This document shows, piece by piece, positions 44,846-54,834 of a stretch of DNA of 64,000 nucleotides. The position numbers were made by a program, and so were the translations under genes. This DNA comes from Odobenus rosmarus divergens. Lineage: Eukaryota; Chordata; Mammalia; Carnivora; Odobenidae. Position 1 is the first letter of the stretch. Each line of letters opens with the position of its first letter. Location of the stretch: positions 1,365,008 through 1,429,007 of the forward strand of contig NW_004450563.1 of assembly GCF_000321225.1 (NCBI RefSeq), read 5' to 3'. Under the pieces are notes generated by a model. It worked only from the letters and a program-made list of their open reading frames with translations. It did no database searches and was not told the origin of the DNA.

Positions 44846-47138
44846 TGTTTATTTCTGTCTCACAATGAAAATATAGTTGCTATAAACTTGTTTCCATCAC
44901 CACCTTCATTCCCACTCGGCAGTGTGCCTCATTACCTGGATGCAGTGTGTGGAGCCCAATCTTCTTTTCACACGCAGAATATCTCTTAGGTAACAACCGG
45001 TAACTTATGGATCAATAACTCTTATGTCCCTATCATCTACTTATTGACAAAGAGGTTAATCCCTGACCCACCTTGTCTTTAAATATGCACCCAACCACCC
45101 TCCCCCTCCCCGCACTCAGACACAAACACATACACACACCAGACCTTTCCTTACCCTATTCATGTTATCATCTCTGCAGACAACAATCAGCATTGTGAAG
45201 CCATCTGTTGTACCACTTCCAGGAAGGGTAAATACAAATCTTTATCCAACAGGTTGTTCCTTCCCAACTGCTAACACATCTTTTGAAAAGACACTGTTCC
45301 AGCCATTCTTCATTATATAAATTTAGAATTCAATTCCCAAAGTAAATTTTATTTATGTTCAGTATGAACAAAACTGTCTTATCTAGAACTTAGCCCTTAA
45401 ACATTAAGGGGTTTGTTTTATTCCTACTGTTACAAGAAGTCCCCATCTGGTAAGGTAAGGAATTTACACTGTGAGTGAAAAAAGATACTGAAAGCAATGA
45501 TGTATTCTAATAATAAAATAAATCTGCAGTGAATGATGGTAATATAACCATAAACTTAAAAGTGCCTTTATTGGTTTTTACTTCTTGGACTCATCCCATC
45601 GACAAAACATAGAACATCTGATTTAAGGATTAGAGTGCTAATGTTTAATATCAACATCTTATAAAAGCAATGGCAGGACTGACAAAAAGGGAGATGGTGG
45701 AGGTGAGCGTGAGCTTGCTGATTTACTGATGATGCCTAATACAGACTCCTAATGATGAATTGAGAAGTACAGATTCAAGCATAGCATCTGAAGTTATAAA
45801 GGTAACAAAGAATGGGTTAAAATTATATACTCTCAAAATTGACTGGTGGTAGGAAAGGAAGCAGGAAGATAATATCTGCCAAGTGAATTCCTCAGCAAAT
45901 AAAGGTAAGGATACGTTATTTTTAACATTGCAATGCGATCCACCAAAAAAAAATAAAATAAAATAAAATATTTAGAGGTCACTATCTTGTGAAATAAGTC
46001 CAAATTTGGAGAAAAGGAGAGAATTACCTCTGCATTTGCTTCAATATTTTTCCTTATGCAGTATTAATATTATTTATATATAACTAATGATGTTTTATAA
46101 TTTGGTAAATAGTTTTAAAGACTCAGCTAAACTCTTTATTTAGTACCAGAAAGCATAACTCATAATCAATAAACTGAAATGAAAAATCAGCATTCTTGGT
46201 ATACATTCTCTTGCATCCAGATTGACAATAGTTAGCAATTCTACTCAAAGATTTAATTATCAGAGGGTGCGTTTTGTGGCTAACTCATCCTGGTGGACTC
46301 ATGGGGTTGCACTTTTGCGCAAAAGTGTTCTTCAGGAACCATATTAATGTTTCTTTATGATAGAGGCAGGCAATTAGCTACTCCTACCTAAAATATCTCC
46401 CAGGCTAAAGTAATGTCTTCTGTGTTTCTGATACAGAATTCTAGGCCTTCATCAAAGTACTTTTCTGAAAAATAAATATGTTTCACAAAGTTTATTTTGA
46501 GAAGGTACTGACTATGCCTGTAAGTGTTCTTGCATTTAACCTCCGTATGAAATGGGGTGGTCCATCTGGACTTGAAAGTTGTTTTCTGTTTTTTTTTTAT
46601 TATATAAAGAAATGTTAAATTTGATAACTGCATGCTTTTTATGTAAAGTATGCTTTCTTTTTTAAAAATTACATGGAGTTTCTCTAGTTTAGACATCTAG
46701 CAGTTGCTTAACCATTAATTGTGGTCTTTCTATTTCTCATCCAAAAACTCTAGTGTGTCTAATAATATTGAAGGTGGGGGTAGTATAAAATATGACAAAC
46801 TAAACATTTATTTCTTAATTTTCTCTATAACAAGATTTATTACACCAGATATCTAACAAAATGCATGGGTAATATTCTTGCATGTGTGTTAGTGATAGAA
46901 AGGACTTCATAGAATCATAGAATCATGATTTGCAGTTGATGGCACTGGTAAGTCAAACATTGAGGCTTAAATAATACTTATGTAATATACTCTTTTCAAA
47001 GTAATTGTCCCAAATTTAGACAAATATTAGGCAGAAAGTTAATCTTAAGGTTTAAAATTTTAAGTCATGTTTCAGACAACTAAGAGTTAGTATATATTGT
47101 TTTATTAATAGTAAATGGGATTTCCAGATCTTTTATCA

Positions 47139-47140
<2 letters not shown>
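44846..47140. other. Noncoding; contains an 18-bp perfect palindrome
   Basis: No gene or placed repeat is seen, apart from (AAAAT)n at about 45948-45970. The palindrome CACTTTTGCGCAAAAGTG is at 46310-46327. Confidence 0.45.
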
Positions 47141-47169
<29 letters not shown>

Positions 47170-47292
47170 CTTCTTCATCTTCTTCTTCTTCTTCATCTTC
47201 TTCTTCTTCTTCTTCATCTTCTTCTTCTTCTTCTTCTTCCTCTTCCTCTCCTTCTCCTTCTCCTTCTCCTTCTCCTTCTCTTTCTTCTTCTC
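47141..47292. repeat. (TTC)n/(CTTCTC)n polypyrimidine tract
   Basis: A 152-bp almost pure pyrimidine tract: mostly TTC triplets with a few CATC interruptions, grading into TCTCCT hexamers. It produces spurious poly-Ser and Lys-rich frames on the two strands. Confidence 0.97.
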
Positions 47293-47760
47293 AAAAGAAA
47301 GAAGAAAAAGTACAGTTAATGTCTTTCTGTTATGACTTTGGGTAAGTCCCAATGATTAAAGGCAGTAAAGCAGATTATATTTTACAAAGGCCAATCCCCT
47401 AATTTTTAAACACTTCATATTTGACCCACGCCACCATCTAATCAGCTTTAGATCCCAAAATTCACAATCGATGAAATCCATTCTTACAAACTTTTCCAGT
47501 TTTTTATTTTTTTTAGTCCTGTTGCTTATTTTGTTTCCTTGACCCCTATTGCATTTAAAGCCCTCAATACATTAAAGTAAACTGATAGTCTCAAATTATG
47601 TTTTTAAAACCCGTTTATTCAGTAAGTCTGTTTGTTACAGGAAGCAAGAATTCCATATCATAGTATCTCAACTAAACATTGACCCAGTGTCCCTACCTAA
47701 AAAGCAAGGAAATTCTAAAATATATAGGAAACAAAGTATCATTGGTACAAGTTTTTGCAA
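47293..47760. other. Flank of the L1 insertion, no gene
   Basis: Noncoding sequence leading to the L1 target site. Confidence 0.45.
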
Positions 47761-47777
47761 GAAAAATCAGTATTTTT
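47761..47777. repeat. Target-site duplication, 3' side of the L1
   Basis: GAAAAATCAGTATTTTT, identical to 54380-54396. The pre-insertion site reads TTTTT then AAATT, the typical L1 endonuclease target. Confidence 0.92.
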
Positions 47778-47796
47778 TTTTGAATGACAGAAAAAG

Positions 47797-47802
47797 TTTA
47801 TT
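47797..47802 (-). promoter_or_regulatory. Downstream poly(A) signal AATAAA used by the read-through transcript
   Basis: Plus-strand TTTATT is AATAAA on the L1 strand, 15 nt before the terminal A run at 47778-47781. This spacing is that of a working polyadenylation signal. Confidence 0.75.
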
Positions 47803-47984
47803 ATGTGAAGCATGACAATTTAGAAAAAAATCTCAAGAAAGTAGTAGTTTCAATGATACTTCGAAATAATAAGGTTATTATTTAAATGACCGAACTTTTG
47901 GAAATTGGTCTAGATAAATGCAAATTTTAAATTTCTCTTTGTGCCAAGTATTAATAATAATAATACTAAAATACATTTATTTAG

Positions 47985-48166
47985 GGGCTCCTGGGTGGCT
48001 CAGGTGGCGCAGCGTCTGCCTTCAGCTCAGGTCATGATCCCGGGGGTCCTGGGATTGAGCCCTGCATTGGGCTCCTTGCTCAAGCCTTCCTCTCCCTCTC
48101 TCCCTTCCTGCCCGCCCTGCCGTTTGTGCTGTCTTTCTCTCTGTCAAATAAATAAAATCTTAAAAA
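47985..48166 (+). mobile_element. Can-SINE inside the transduced segment
   Basis: GGGCTCCTGGGTGGCTCAGG head, GTCATGATCCCGGGGGTCCT core, shortened body, CAAATAAATAAAATCTT tail. Perfect 16-bp duplication AAATACATTTATTTAG at 47969-47984 and 48167-48182. It splits a MIR. Confidence 0.95.
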
Positions 48167-48182
48167 AAATACATTTATTTAG

Positions 48183-48372
48183 TGTTGTGGGCCAGACCTT
48201 ATTCTAAGCACTTTAAATTTGTTTACTTAAACACATCAACTTTAGGAGATACTTACTATTATTTTCCCCAATTATACAGAAGGAGACCCTAAGGCACAAA
48301 GTAGTTAAATAACCAGAGGTCACATAGTAAAATGAGAATTTGAATACTCTATCCCTGACAACTGTAGCATTA
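48183..48372 (-). mobile_element. MIR SINE inside the transduced segment
   Basis: GGGCCAGACCTTATTCTAAGC, CACATCAACTTTAGGAGATA, ATTATACAGAAGGAGACCCT, GCACAAAGTAGTTAAATAAC, GAGGTCACATAGTA in antisense MIR order. TTTGTGCCAAGTATTAA at 47938 may be its other end. Confidence 0.8.
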
Positions 48373-48763
48373 GGGTGGATGTGGATTCCTGTACAATGAT
48401 TACACTGAAAATCTTCAGAACTGACTTGGGATTTTCAATCTGAAATCTGGGGGTGAATGCTTTAGAGTACTTGCTTTTTTTTTTTTTAATTTTGTTATGT
48501 TATGTTAGTCACCATACAATACATCATTAGTTTTTGATGTGGTGATCCACCATCCATTGTTTTCGTATAACACCTAGTGCTCTATGCAGTACATGCCCTC
48601 CTTAATACCCAATCACCGGGCTAGCCAATCCCCCCTTCCCCCTCCCCTCTAAAACCCTGTTTGTTTCTCAGAGTCCATAGTCCCTCATGGTTCATCTCTC
48701 CCTCCGATTTCTCCCCCCGCTTCATTTTTCCCTTCCTTCTCCTAATGTCCTCCATGCTATTCC

Positions 48764-51700
48764 TTATGTTCCACAAATAAGTGAAACCATATGATAATTG
48801 ACTTTCTCTGCTTGACTTATTTCACTTAGCATCATCTCATCCAGTCCCATCCATGTTGATGTAATGGTATTCATCCTTTCTGATGGCTGAGTAATATTCC
48901 ATTGTATATATGGACCACATCTTCTTTATCCATTCATCTGTTGAAGGGCATCTCGGCTCTTTCCACAGTTTGGCTATTGCGGACATTGATGCTATGAACA
49001 TTGGGGTGCATATGGCCCTTCTTTTCACTACATCTGTGTCTTTGGGGTAAATACCCAGGAGTGCAATTGCTGGGTCATAGGGTAGCTCTATTTTTAATTT
49101 TTTGAGGCACCTCCACAGTGTTTTCCAAAGTGGCTGTACCAACTTGCATTCCCACCAATAGTGTAAGAGGGTTCCCCTTTCTCCACAACCTCTGCAACAT
49201 TTGTTGTTTCTTGCCTTGTCAATTTTTGCCATTCTAACTGGTATAGGGTGATATCTCAATGTGGTTTTGATTTGAATTTCCCTGATGGCTAATGATGATG
49301 AACATTTTTTCATGTGTCTGTTAGGCATTTGTATATCTTCTTCAGAGAATTGTCTTTTCATGTCTTCTGCCCATTTTTTTGACTTGATTATTTGTTTTTT
49401 GGGTTTTGAGTTTGAGAAGTTCTTTATAGATCTTGGATACCAGCCCTTTATCTGTAGTGTCATTTGCAAATAACTTCTCCCATTCTGTGGGTTGCCTCTG
49501 TTTTGTTGACTGTTTCCTTTGCTGTGCAGAAGCTTTTTATTCTGATGAAGTCCCAAAAGTTCATTTTTGCTTTTGTTTCACTAGCTTTTGGAGATATATC
49601 TTGAGAGAAGTTGCTGCGGCCAATGTCAAAGAGGTTACTGCCTATGTTCTCCTTTAGGATTTTGATGGATTCCTGTCTCACATTGAGGCCTTTCATCCAT
49701 TTTGAGTTTATCTTTGTGTATGGTGTGAGAGAATGGTCGAATTTCATTCTTCTGCATGTGGCTGTCCAATTTTCCCAGCACCATTTATTGAAGACACTGT
49801 CTTTTTTCCATTGCATATTTTTTCCTGCTTTGTCAAAGATTATTTGACCATAGAGTTGAGGGTCCATATCTGGGTTCTCTATTCTGTTCCATTGGTCTAT
49901 ATGTCTGTTTTTGTGCCAGTACCATGTTGTCTTGGTGATCACAGCTTTGTAATATAGCTTGAAATTGGGTAGTGTGATGCCCCCAGCTTTGTTTTTCTTT
50001 TTCAACATTTCCTTGGTGATTCGGGGTGTTTTCTGATTCCATACAAATTTTAGGATTGTTTGTTCTAGCACTTTGAAAAATGTCATTGAATTTTGATCGG
50101 GATGGCATTGAAGGTATAGATTGCTCTGGGTAGCATAGACATTTTAGCAATATTTATTCTTCCGATCCATGAGCATGGAATATTTTTCCATCTTTTTGTG
50201 TCTTCTTCAATTTCTTTCATGAGTGTTCTGTAATTCCTAGAGTATAGATCCTTTACCTCTTTGGTTAGGTTTATTCTGAGGTATCTTATGGTTTTTGGTG
50301 CTATTGTGAATAGAATCGTTTCTCTAATTTCTCTTTCTACAGTTGCATTGTTAGTGTTTAAGAAAGCAACTGATTTCTCTGCATTGATTTTGTATCCTGC
50401 CACATTACTGAATTGCTGTATGAGTTCTAGTAATTTGGGGGTGGAGTCTATTGGGTTTTCCACATAAAGTATCATGTCATCTGCGAAAAGAGAGAGTTTG
50501 ACTTCTTCTTTGCCAATTTGAACACCTTTTATTTCTTTTTGTTGTCTGATTGCTGTTGCTAGGACTCCAGTACTATGTTGAACAATAATGGAAAGAGTGG
50601 GCGTCCTTGACGTGTTCCTGATCTTAAGGGAAAGGCTCTCAGCTTTTCCCCATTGAGGATGATATTCACTGTGGGTTTTTCATAGACGGATTTTATGAAC
50701 TTGAGGAATATTCCCTCTATCCCTATACTCTGAAGAGTTTTAATCAGGAAAGGATGTTGTATTTTGTCAAATGCTTTTTCTGCATCAGTTGAGAGGACCA
50801 TATGGTTCTTCTCTCTCCTCTTATTAATGTGTTCTATCACACTGATTGATTTGCGAATGTTGAACCATCCTTGCATCCTGGGGATAAATCCCACTTGGTC
50901 GTGTTGGATGATCCTTTCAATGTATTGTTGGATCCTATTAGCTAGGATTTTGTTGAGGATTTTGGAATCAATATTCATCAGGGATATTGGTCTGAGATTC
51001 TCCTTTTTGATGGGGTCTTTGCCTGGTTGGGGATTAAGGTAATGCTGGCCTCATAGAATGAGTTTGGAAGCTTTCCTTCTGTATCTATTTTTTGAAACAG
51101 CTTCAGTAGCATAGGTATTATTTCTTTGAATGTTTGGTAGAATTCCCCAAGGAATCCATCAGGCCCTGGACTCTTGTTTTTTGGGAGGTTTTTGATCACT
51201 GCTTCAATCTCATTACTGGTTATTGGCCTATTCAGTCTTGGCAGCTTATAGGTTTCCAGGAAGGCATCCATTTCATCCAGATTGCTCAGTTTATTGGCAT
51301 ATAGTTGTTGATAAAAATTTCTAATAATTGTTTCTATTTCCTTGGTGTTAGTTGTGCTCTCTCTCCCCTTTCATTCATAATTTTATTAATTTGGGTCCTT
51401 TCTCTTTTCTTTTGGATAAGTCTGGCCAGTGGTTTATTGATCTTATTAATTCTTTCAAAGAACCAACTTCTAGTTTCATTGATCTGATCTACTGTGTTTC
51501 TGGTTTCTGATTCACTGATCTCTGCTCTAATCTTAATTATTTCTCTTCTAATGCGTGGTTTAGGCATTGTTTGTTGCTTTTTCTCTAGTTCTTTAAGGTG
51601 TAGAGTTAGTTGGTGAATTTGGGATTTTTCTATTTTTTTGAGTGAGGCTTGGATGGCTATGTATTTCTCCCTTAGGACCACCTTTGCAGTATCCCATAGG

Positions 51701-52548
51701 TTTTGGACCAATGTGTTTCATTCTCATTGATTTCCATGAGTTTTAAGTTCTTTGATTTCCTGGTTGAGCCAAACATTCTTGAGCAGAGTGGTCTTTAGCT
51801 TCCAAGTGTTTGAATTTCTGCCAAATTTTTTCTTGTGATTGAGTTCCAGTTTTAAAGCATTGTGGTCAGAAAATATGCAGGGAATAATCTCAATCTTTTG
51901 GTATCAGTTGGGACCTCATTTGTGACCCAGTGTGTGGTCTATTCTGGAGAAAGTTCCATGTGGATTCGAGAGGAATGAGTATTCTGTTGTTTTAGTGTGG
52001 AATGTTCTGTATATATCTATGCGGTCCATCTGGTCCACTATGTCATTCAAAGCTCTTGTTTCTTTTGATTTTCTGCTTACATGATCTGTCTATTGCCGAG
52101 AGTGGAGTATTGAGGTCTCCTACAATTAACGTATTGTTATCAATAGGACTCTTTATTTTGGTTAACAGATGGCTTATGTAGATGGCTGCTCCCATATTGG
52201 GGGCATAGATATTTACAATTATTAGATCTTCTTGTTGAATAGACCCTTTAAGAACGATATAGTGTCCTTCTCTGTCTCTAACTACAGACTTTAGTTTAAA
52301 ATCTAATTTGTCTGATATAAGAATTGCCTACCAGCTTTCTTTTGAGGTCCGCTGGCATGGAAGGTGGATCTCCATCCCTTCACTTTCAGTCTTGATGTAT
52401 CTTTAGGTTCAGAATGAGTCTCTTGTAGACAGCATATGGATGGGTCCTGTCTTTTTATCCAATTGGCAACTCTGTGCCATTTTATGGGAGCATTTAGGCC
52501 ATTCACGTTGGAAGTGATTATTGAAAGATATGAATTAATTGTCATCAT
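48764..52548 (-). pseudogene. L1 ORF2 (endonuclease/reverse transcriptase), inactivated
   Basis: ORF2 nicks target DNA and reverse-transcribes L1 RNA in cis. The span is about 1260 codons, close to the usual L1 ORF2 length. It starts MMTINSYLSIITSNVNGLN at 52548, with endonuclease signatures SNVNGLNAP and CCLQETH. The RT has DAEKAFD, the GTRQG box (followed by RPLFPLLFN, where CPLSPLLFN is usual) and FADD (50476-50487). The C-terminal cysteine region reads KCCRGCGERG...LLHYWWEC. The frame changes several times: open pieces lie at 52303-52548, 51334-51711, 50978-51271, 50559-50978, 50083-50475, 49460-50086 and 48837-49556, in all three minus frames. It therefore cannot make a protein. The end is at the TAA at 48764, reached by a frame change near 48840. 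Confidence 0.93.
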
Positions 52549-52603
52549 GTTGCCTGTGAAGACCTTGTTTTTATAGATTGTCTCTGTAAATTTCTGCTGT
52601 ATA

Positions 52604-53516
52604 TCACTCTTGGGGTCTTTCTCCTTTTATAGAACCCCCCCTCAATATTTCTTGCAGGGCCTGCTTAGTGGTCACATATTCTTTCAGTTTCTGCTGGTCT
52701 TGGAAGCTCTGCATCTCTCCATCCCTTCTAAATGACAGCCTTGCTGGATAAAGTATTCTTGGCTGCATGTTCTTCTCGTTTAATACCCTGAATATGTCTT
52801 GCCAAGCCTTTCTGGCTTGCCAGGTCTCTGTGGATAGGTCTGACATTATTCTGATGTTCCTCCCTCTGTACATAAAGAATCTCTTCCCCCTAACTGCCCT
52901 TAAGATGGTTTCCTTGGTTCTAAGATTTGTGAGTTTTACTATTACATGCCAGGGTGTTGGCCTGTTTTCCTTGATCTTGGGAGGGGTCCTTTCTGCCTCT
53001 AGGATGGGAATGTTTGTTTCATTCCCCAGATTAGGGAAGTTCTCAGCTACTATTTGCTCAAATATATCTTCTAGTCGTCTCTCTCTCTCCACTTCCTCCG
53101 GGATTCCAATAATTCTGACATTGGAACGCTTCATGGTGTCACTTATTTCTCTGATTCAATTTTCATGGATTCTGAGTTGTTTTTCCCTGGCCTCCTCTTT
53201 TCCCTTTTTATCTATTAAATTGTCTTCCAGGTCACTGATTCATTCTTCTGCCTCACTTACCCTAGCTGTTAGATTATCTAGATTAGACTGGATCTCATTG
53301 ATAGCATTTTTAAGTTCTGCCAATTCAGCTTTCATTTCTGCCCTTAGAGACTCTATGTTGCCATTAATTGATTTCTCCATTGTCTATTGTCTTCAGAATT
53401 GCTAGCCTGAATTCCATCTCTGACATCTTGGTTATATCTGCATCCATTTGTAAATCTGCGGCCTAAGTCATAATCTCTGAGTCTTCTATTTTGGGGATTC
53501 CTCCTCCTAGTCATTC
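52604..53516 (-). pseudogene. L1 ORF1 (RNA-binding chaperone), inactivated
   Basis: ORF1p coats L1 RNA. The core frame runs from an ATG at 53380 to the stop at 52604 (about 258 codons). It has a heptad-rich coiled-coil part (ESLRAEMKAELAELKNAIN), an RRM-like part (NVRIIGIPEEV) and a C-terminal domain (ARLSFRRDGEMQSF). Two in-frame TGA codons interrupt it, at 53240-53242 (where Trp is expected) and 53156-53158 (where Arg is expected, a CpG-type change). The N-terminal part lies in other frames between about 53380 and 53516, so a frameshift is present too. The longest intact stretch is 176 codons from 53134. Confidence 0.9.
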
Positions 53517-54379
53517 TGTAGATGGGTGGTTGAGGGACTGTATAGAGTCCAAATTATTGACCAGAACCCAAGGAACATGCACCTGTTTTCTAGGGACCTT
53601 AGGGTTGCTGGCCTCTTGTTCTCCCAGCCTGTCTTCTGGGGGAGGGGCCTGCCCCGCTGTTACTCAAGCAACCCTGTTTGGGCAGAGTTGCCCCGCCCCC
53701 CCGTGGTGGGGGATGGGCTCAGCGGGAACCAGTTTTTTGGAGCTTTTGTTTTCTGGTGGCTCTCCCTGGTGGCCTTCCATGTCTCTTCCGAGAGTCAGAG
53801 CAGAAGAGACCGTTTCTAACCCTCTGCCTCGGAGCAGAGAGATCGCAGTCTGTTCTTCAATGAGCTCTCCAAGCCACACTATCTCCGTTTCTCTCCGTGC
53901 TGCTATAAACTGCAGTGGCCTGGGTTGTGCGCCCCTCCGCAGCACCCCCAGTCCTGTCTCCAGGTCGGGCACGTCTCTGCCCTTTGTGGTTCTAAAACTG
54001 CCAGCCACTCACAGTTCGCACACATGACCCCACCGCTCCGGGTTTCTGTCCCAGGGGCTGCCCTGAAGTCCTTTCCCCCCTGCTACCAGTCTGCGAGTCT
54101 GTGCCCTGTCCCCAGGAGCGAGGCTGTCGTGGTGTAGGATCCCCATGGACAGGCTCCCTCCCACTGCCCTTTATCCTCCAATATCTGCCCGCAGGATCAG
54201 GGCTCCCCTCTTCGTACCTCCAAACCAACCGTCACGATATTCTGTTTGTAGAGATCCAGATCTTCTTACATCTCAGGCTGGTTTTGTGGGTGCTCGGAGT
54301 GGTCTGGTAGATATCCAGCTCAATTCCAGGGACCAGTTGGAATAGGGTCCCCTACTCCTCCACCATCTTTTCTCCTCTC
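53517..54379 (-). promoter_or_regulatory. L1 5' UTR (internal promoter region)
   Basis: GC-rich and CpG-containing, in strong contrast to the AT-rich surroundings. On the minus strand it begins GAGGAGAAAAGATGGTGGAG. It would have held the internal promoter of the element. Large antisense open frames occur on the plus strand (see findings). A promoter is expected from the family; no core motif was proven here. Confidence 0.7.
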
Positions 54380-54396
54380 GAAAAATCAGTATTTTT
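54380..54396. repeat. Target-site duplication, 5' side of the L1
   Basis: GAAAAATCAGTATTTTT, identical to 47761-47777 and followed by AAATTAATT. Confidence 0.92.
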
Positions 54397-54834
54397 AAAT
54401 TAATTAATTTTCTCAGAGATGTCTGAGACCGTTCCCAAAACATCCTTATCCTTCTGCAGTGTATGTGGAAACATTACTAACACAATGGGATTCACTGTGG
54501 TTTTAGATTCTCTTCATGTTATCTACTGTTAGCTACACAGTGTGCAAGTGTCCACCATATCCATCCAGCGGTTCACCATAAGTTCATAATTTCTAGGTTT
54601 ATTTTCAATATGCAGTCAGAGAAATCACATGTGTCCTACCAAAACATCATTGTTCATTTTGAGAATAGGGCTCTCTGTCCCTTATCTTTATGCTAGTGAT
54701 TGTCACTAGCATGGAAGTTCTGATTCTGGCCATTAAGTTGTTCTCAAGGGAATTCGATTGCCACCATTGTTCTTCTAGGTAGTCTGCAGTAGAAGGGAAT
54801 GAGTTATAGATCTGCTGTCAGTTATTTCCTAGCC
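54397..54834. other. No feature seen
   Basis: Noncoding continuation of the L1 target locus. Confidence 0.45.

Larger units (their letters stand above)
47782..48474 (-). other. 3'-transduced flank of the source L1
   Basis: This segment lies between the L1's own poly(A) and the terminal poly(A) plus duplication. It has no L1 3' UTR similarity. It contains a MIR and a Can-SINE with its own duplication, so it is ordinary genomic DNA copied by read-through from the parent locus (or, for the SINE, possibly inserted afterwards). Confidence 0.85.
47778..54379 (-). mobile_element. Full-length carnivore L1 with 3' transduction
   Basis: The insertion is 6602 bp. On the minus strand it comprises the 5' UTR (from 54379, beginning CGAGAGGAGAAAAGATGGTG), ORF1, ORF2, a G-rich 3' UTR, the L1's own poly(A) (T13 at 48475-48487), 693 bp of non-L1 DNA, and a second short poly(A) next to the duplication. 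Both ORFs carry stops and frameshifts, so it is dead. It is much better preserved than the L1M relics, which indicates an age between those and the young SINEs. A non-transduced L1 would have its duplication at 48474; the bases there (TTTAGAGTACTTGC) have no match at 54380. Confidence 0.92.

Noticed and set aside
47080..47352. Poly-Ser (plus) and Lys/Glu-rich (minus) frames
   Set aside because: Both are translations of the (TTC)n tract.
48474..48488. The L1 ends at 48475 and the sequence to its left is simply the original flank
   Set aside because: No repeat of the sequence at 48460-48474 exists at 54380, whereas a perfect 17-bp repeat exists at 47761 beside a second poly(A) and an AATAAA.
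48837..50475. Long minus-strand frames (239, 208 and 130 codons) as host genes
   Set aside because: They are broken pieces of L1 ORF2; RT and C-terminal cysteine motifs identify them.
52767..53405. 212-codon plus-strand frame
   Set aside because: It is the shadow of L1 ORF1 read on the opposite strand; leucine- and serine-rich without a domain.
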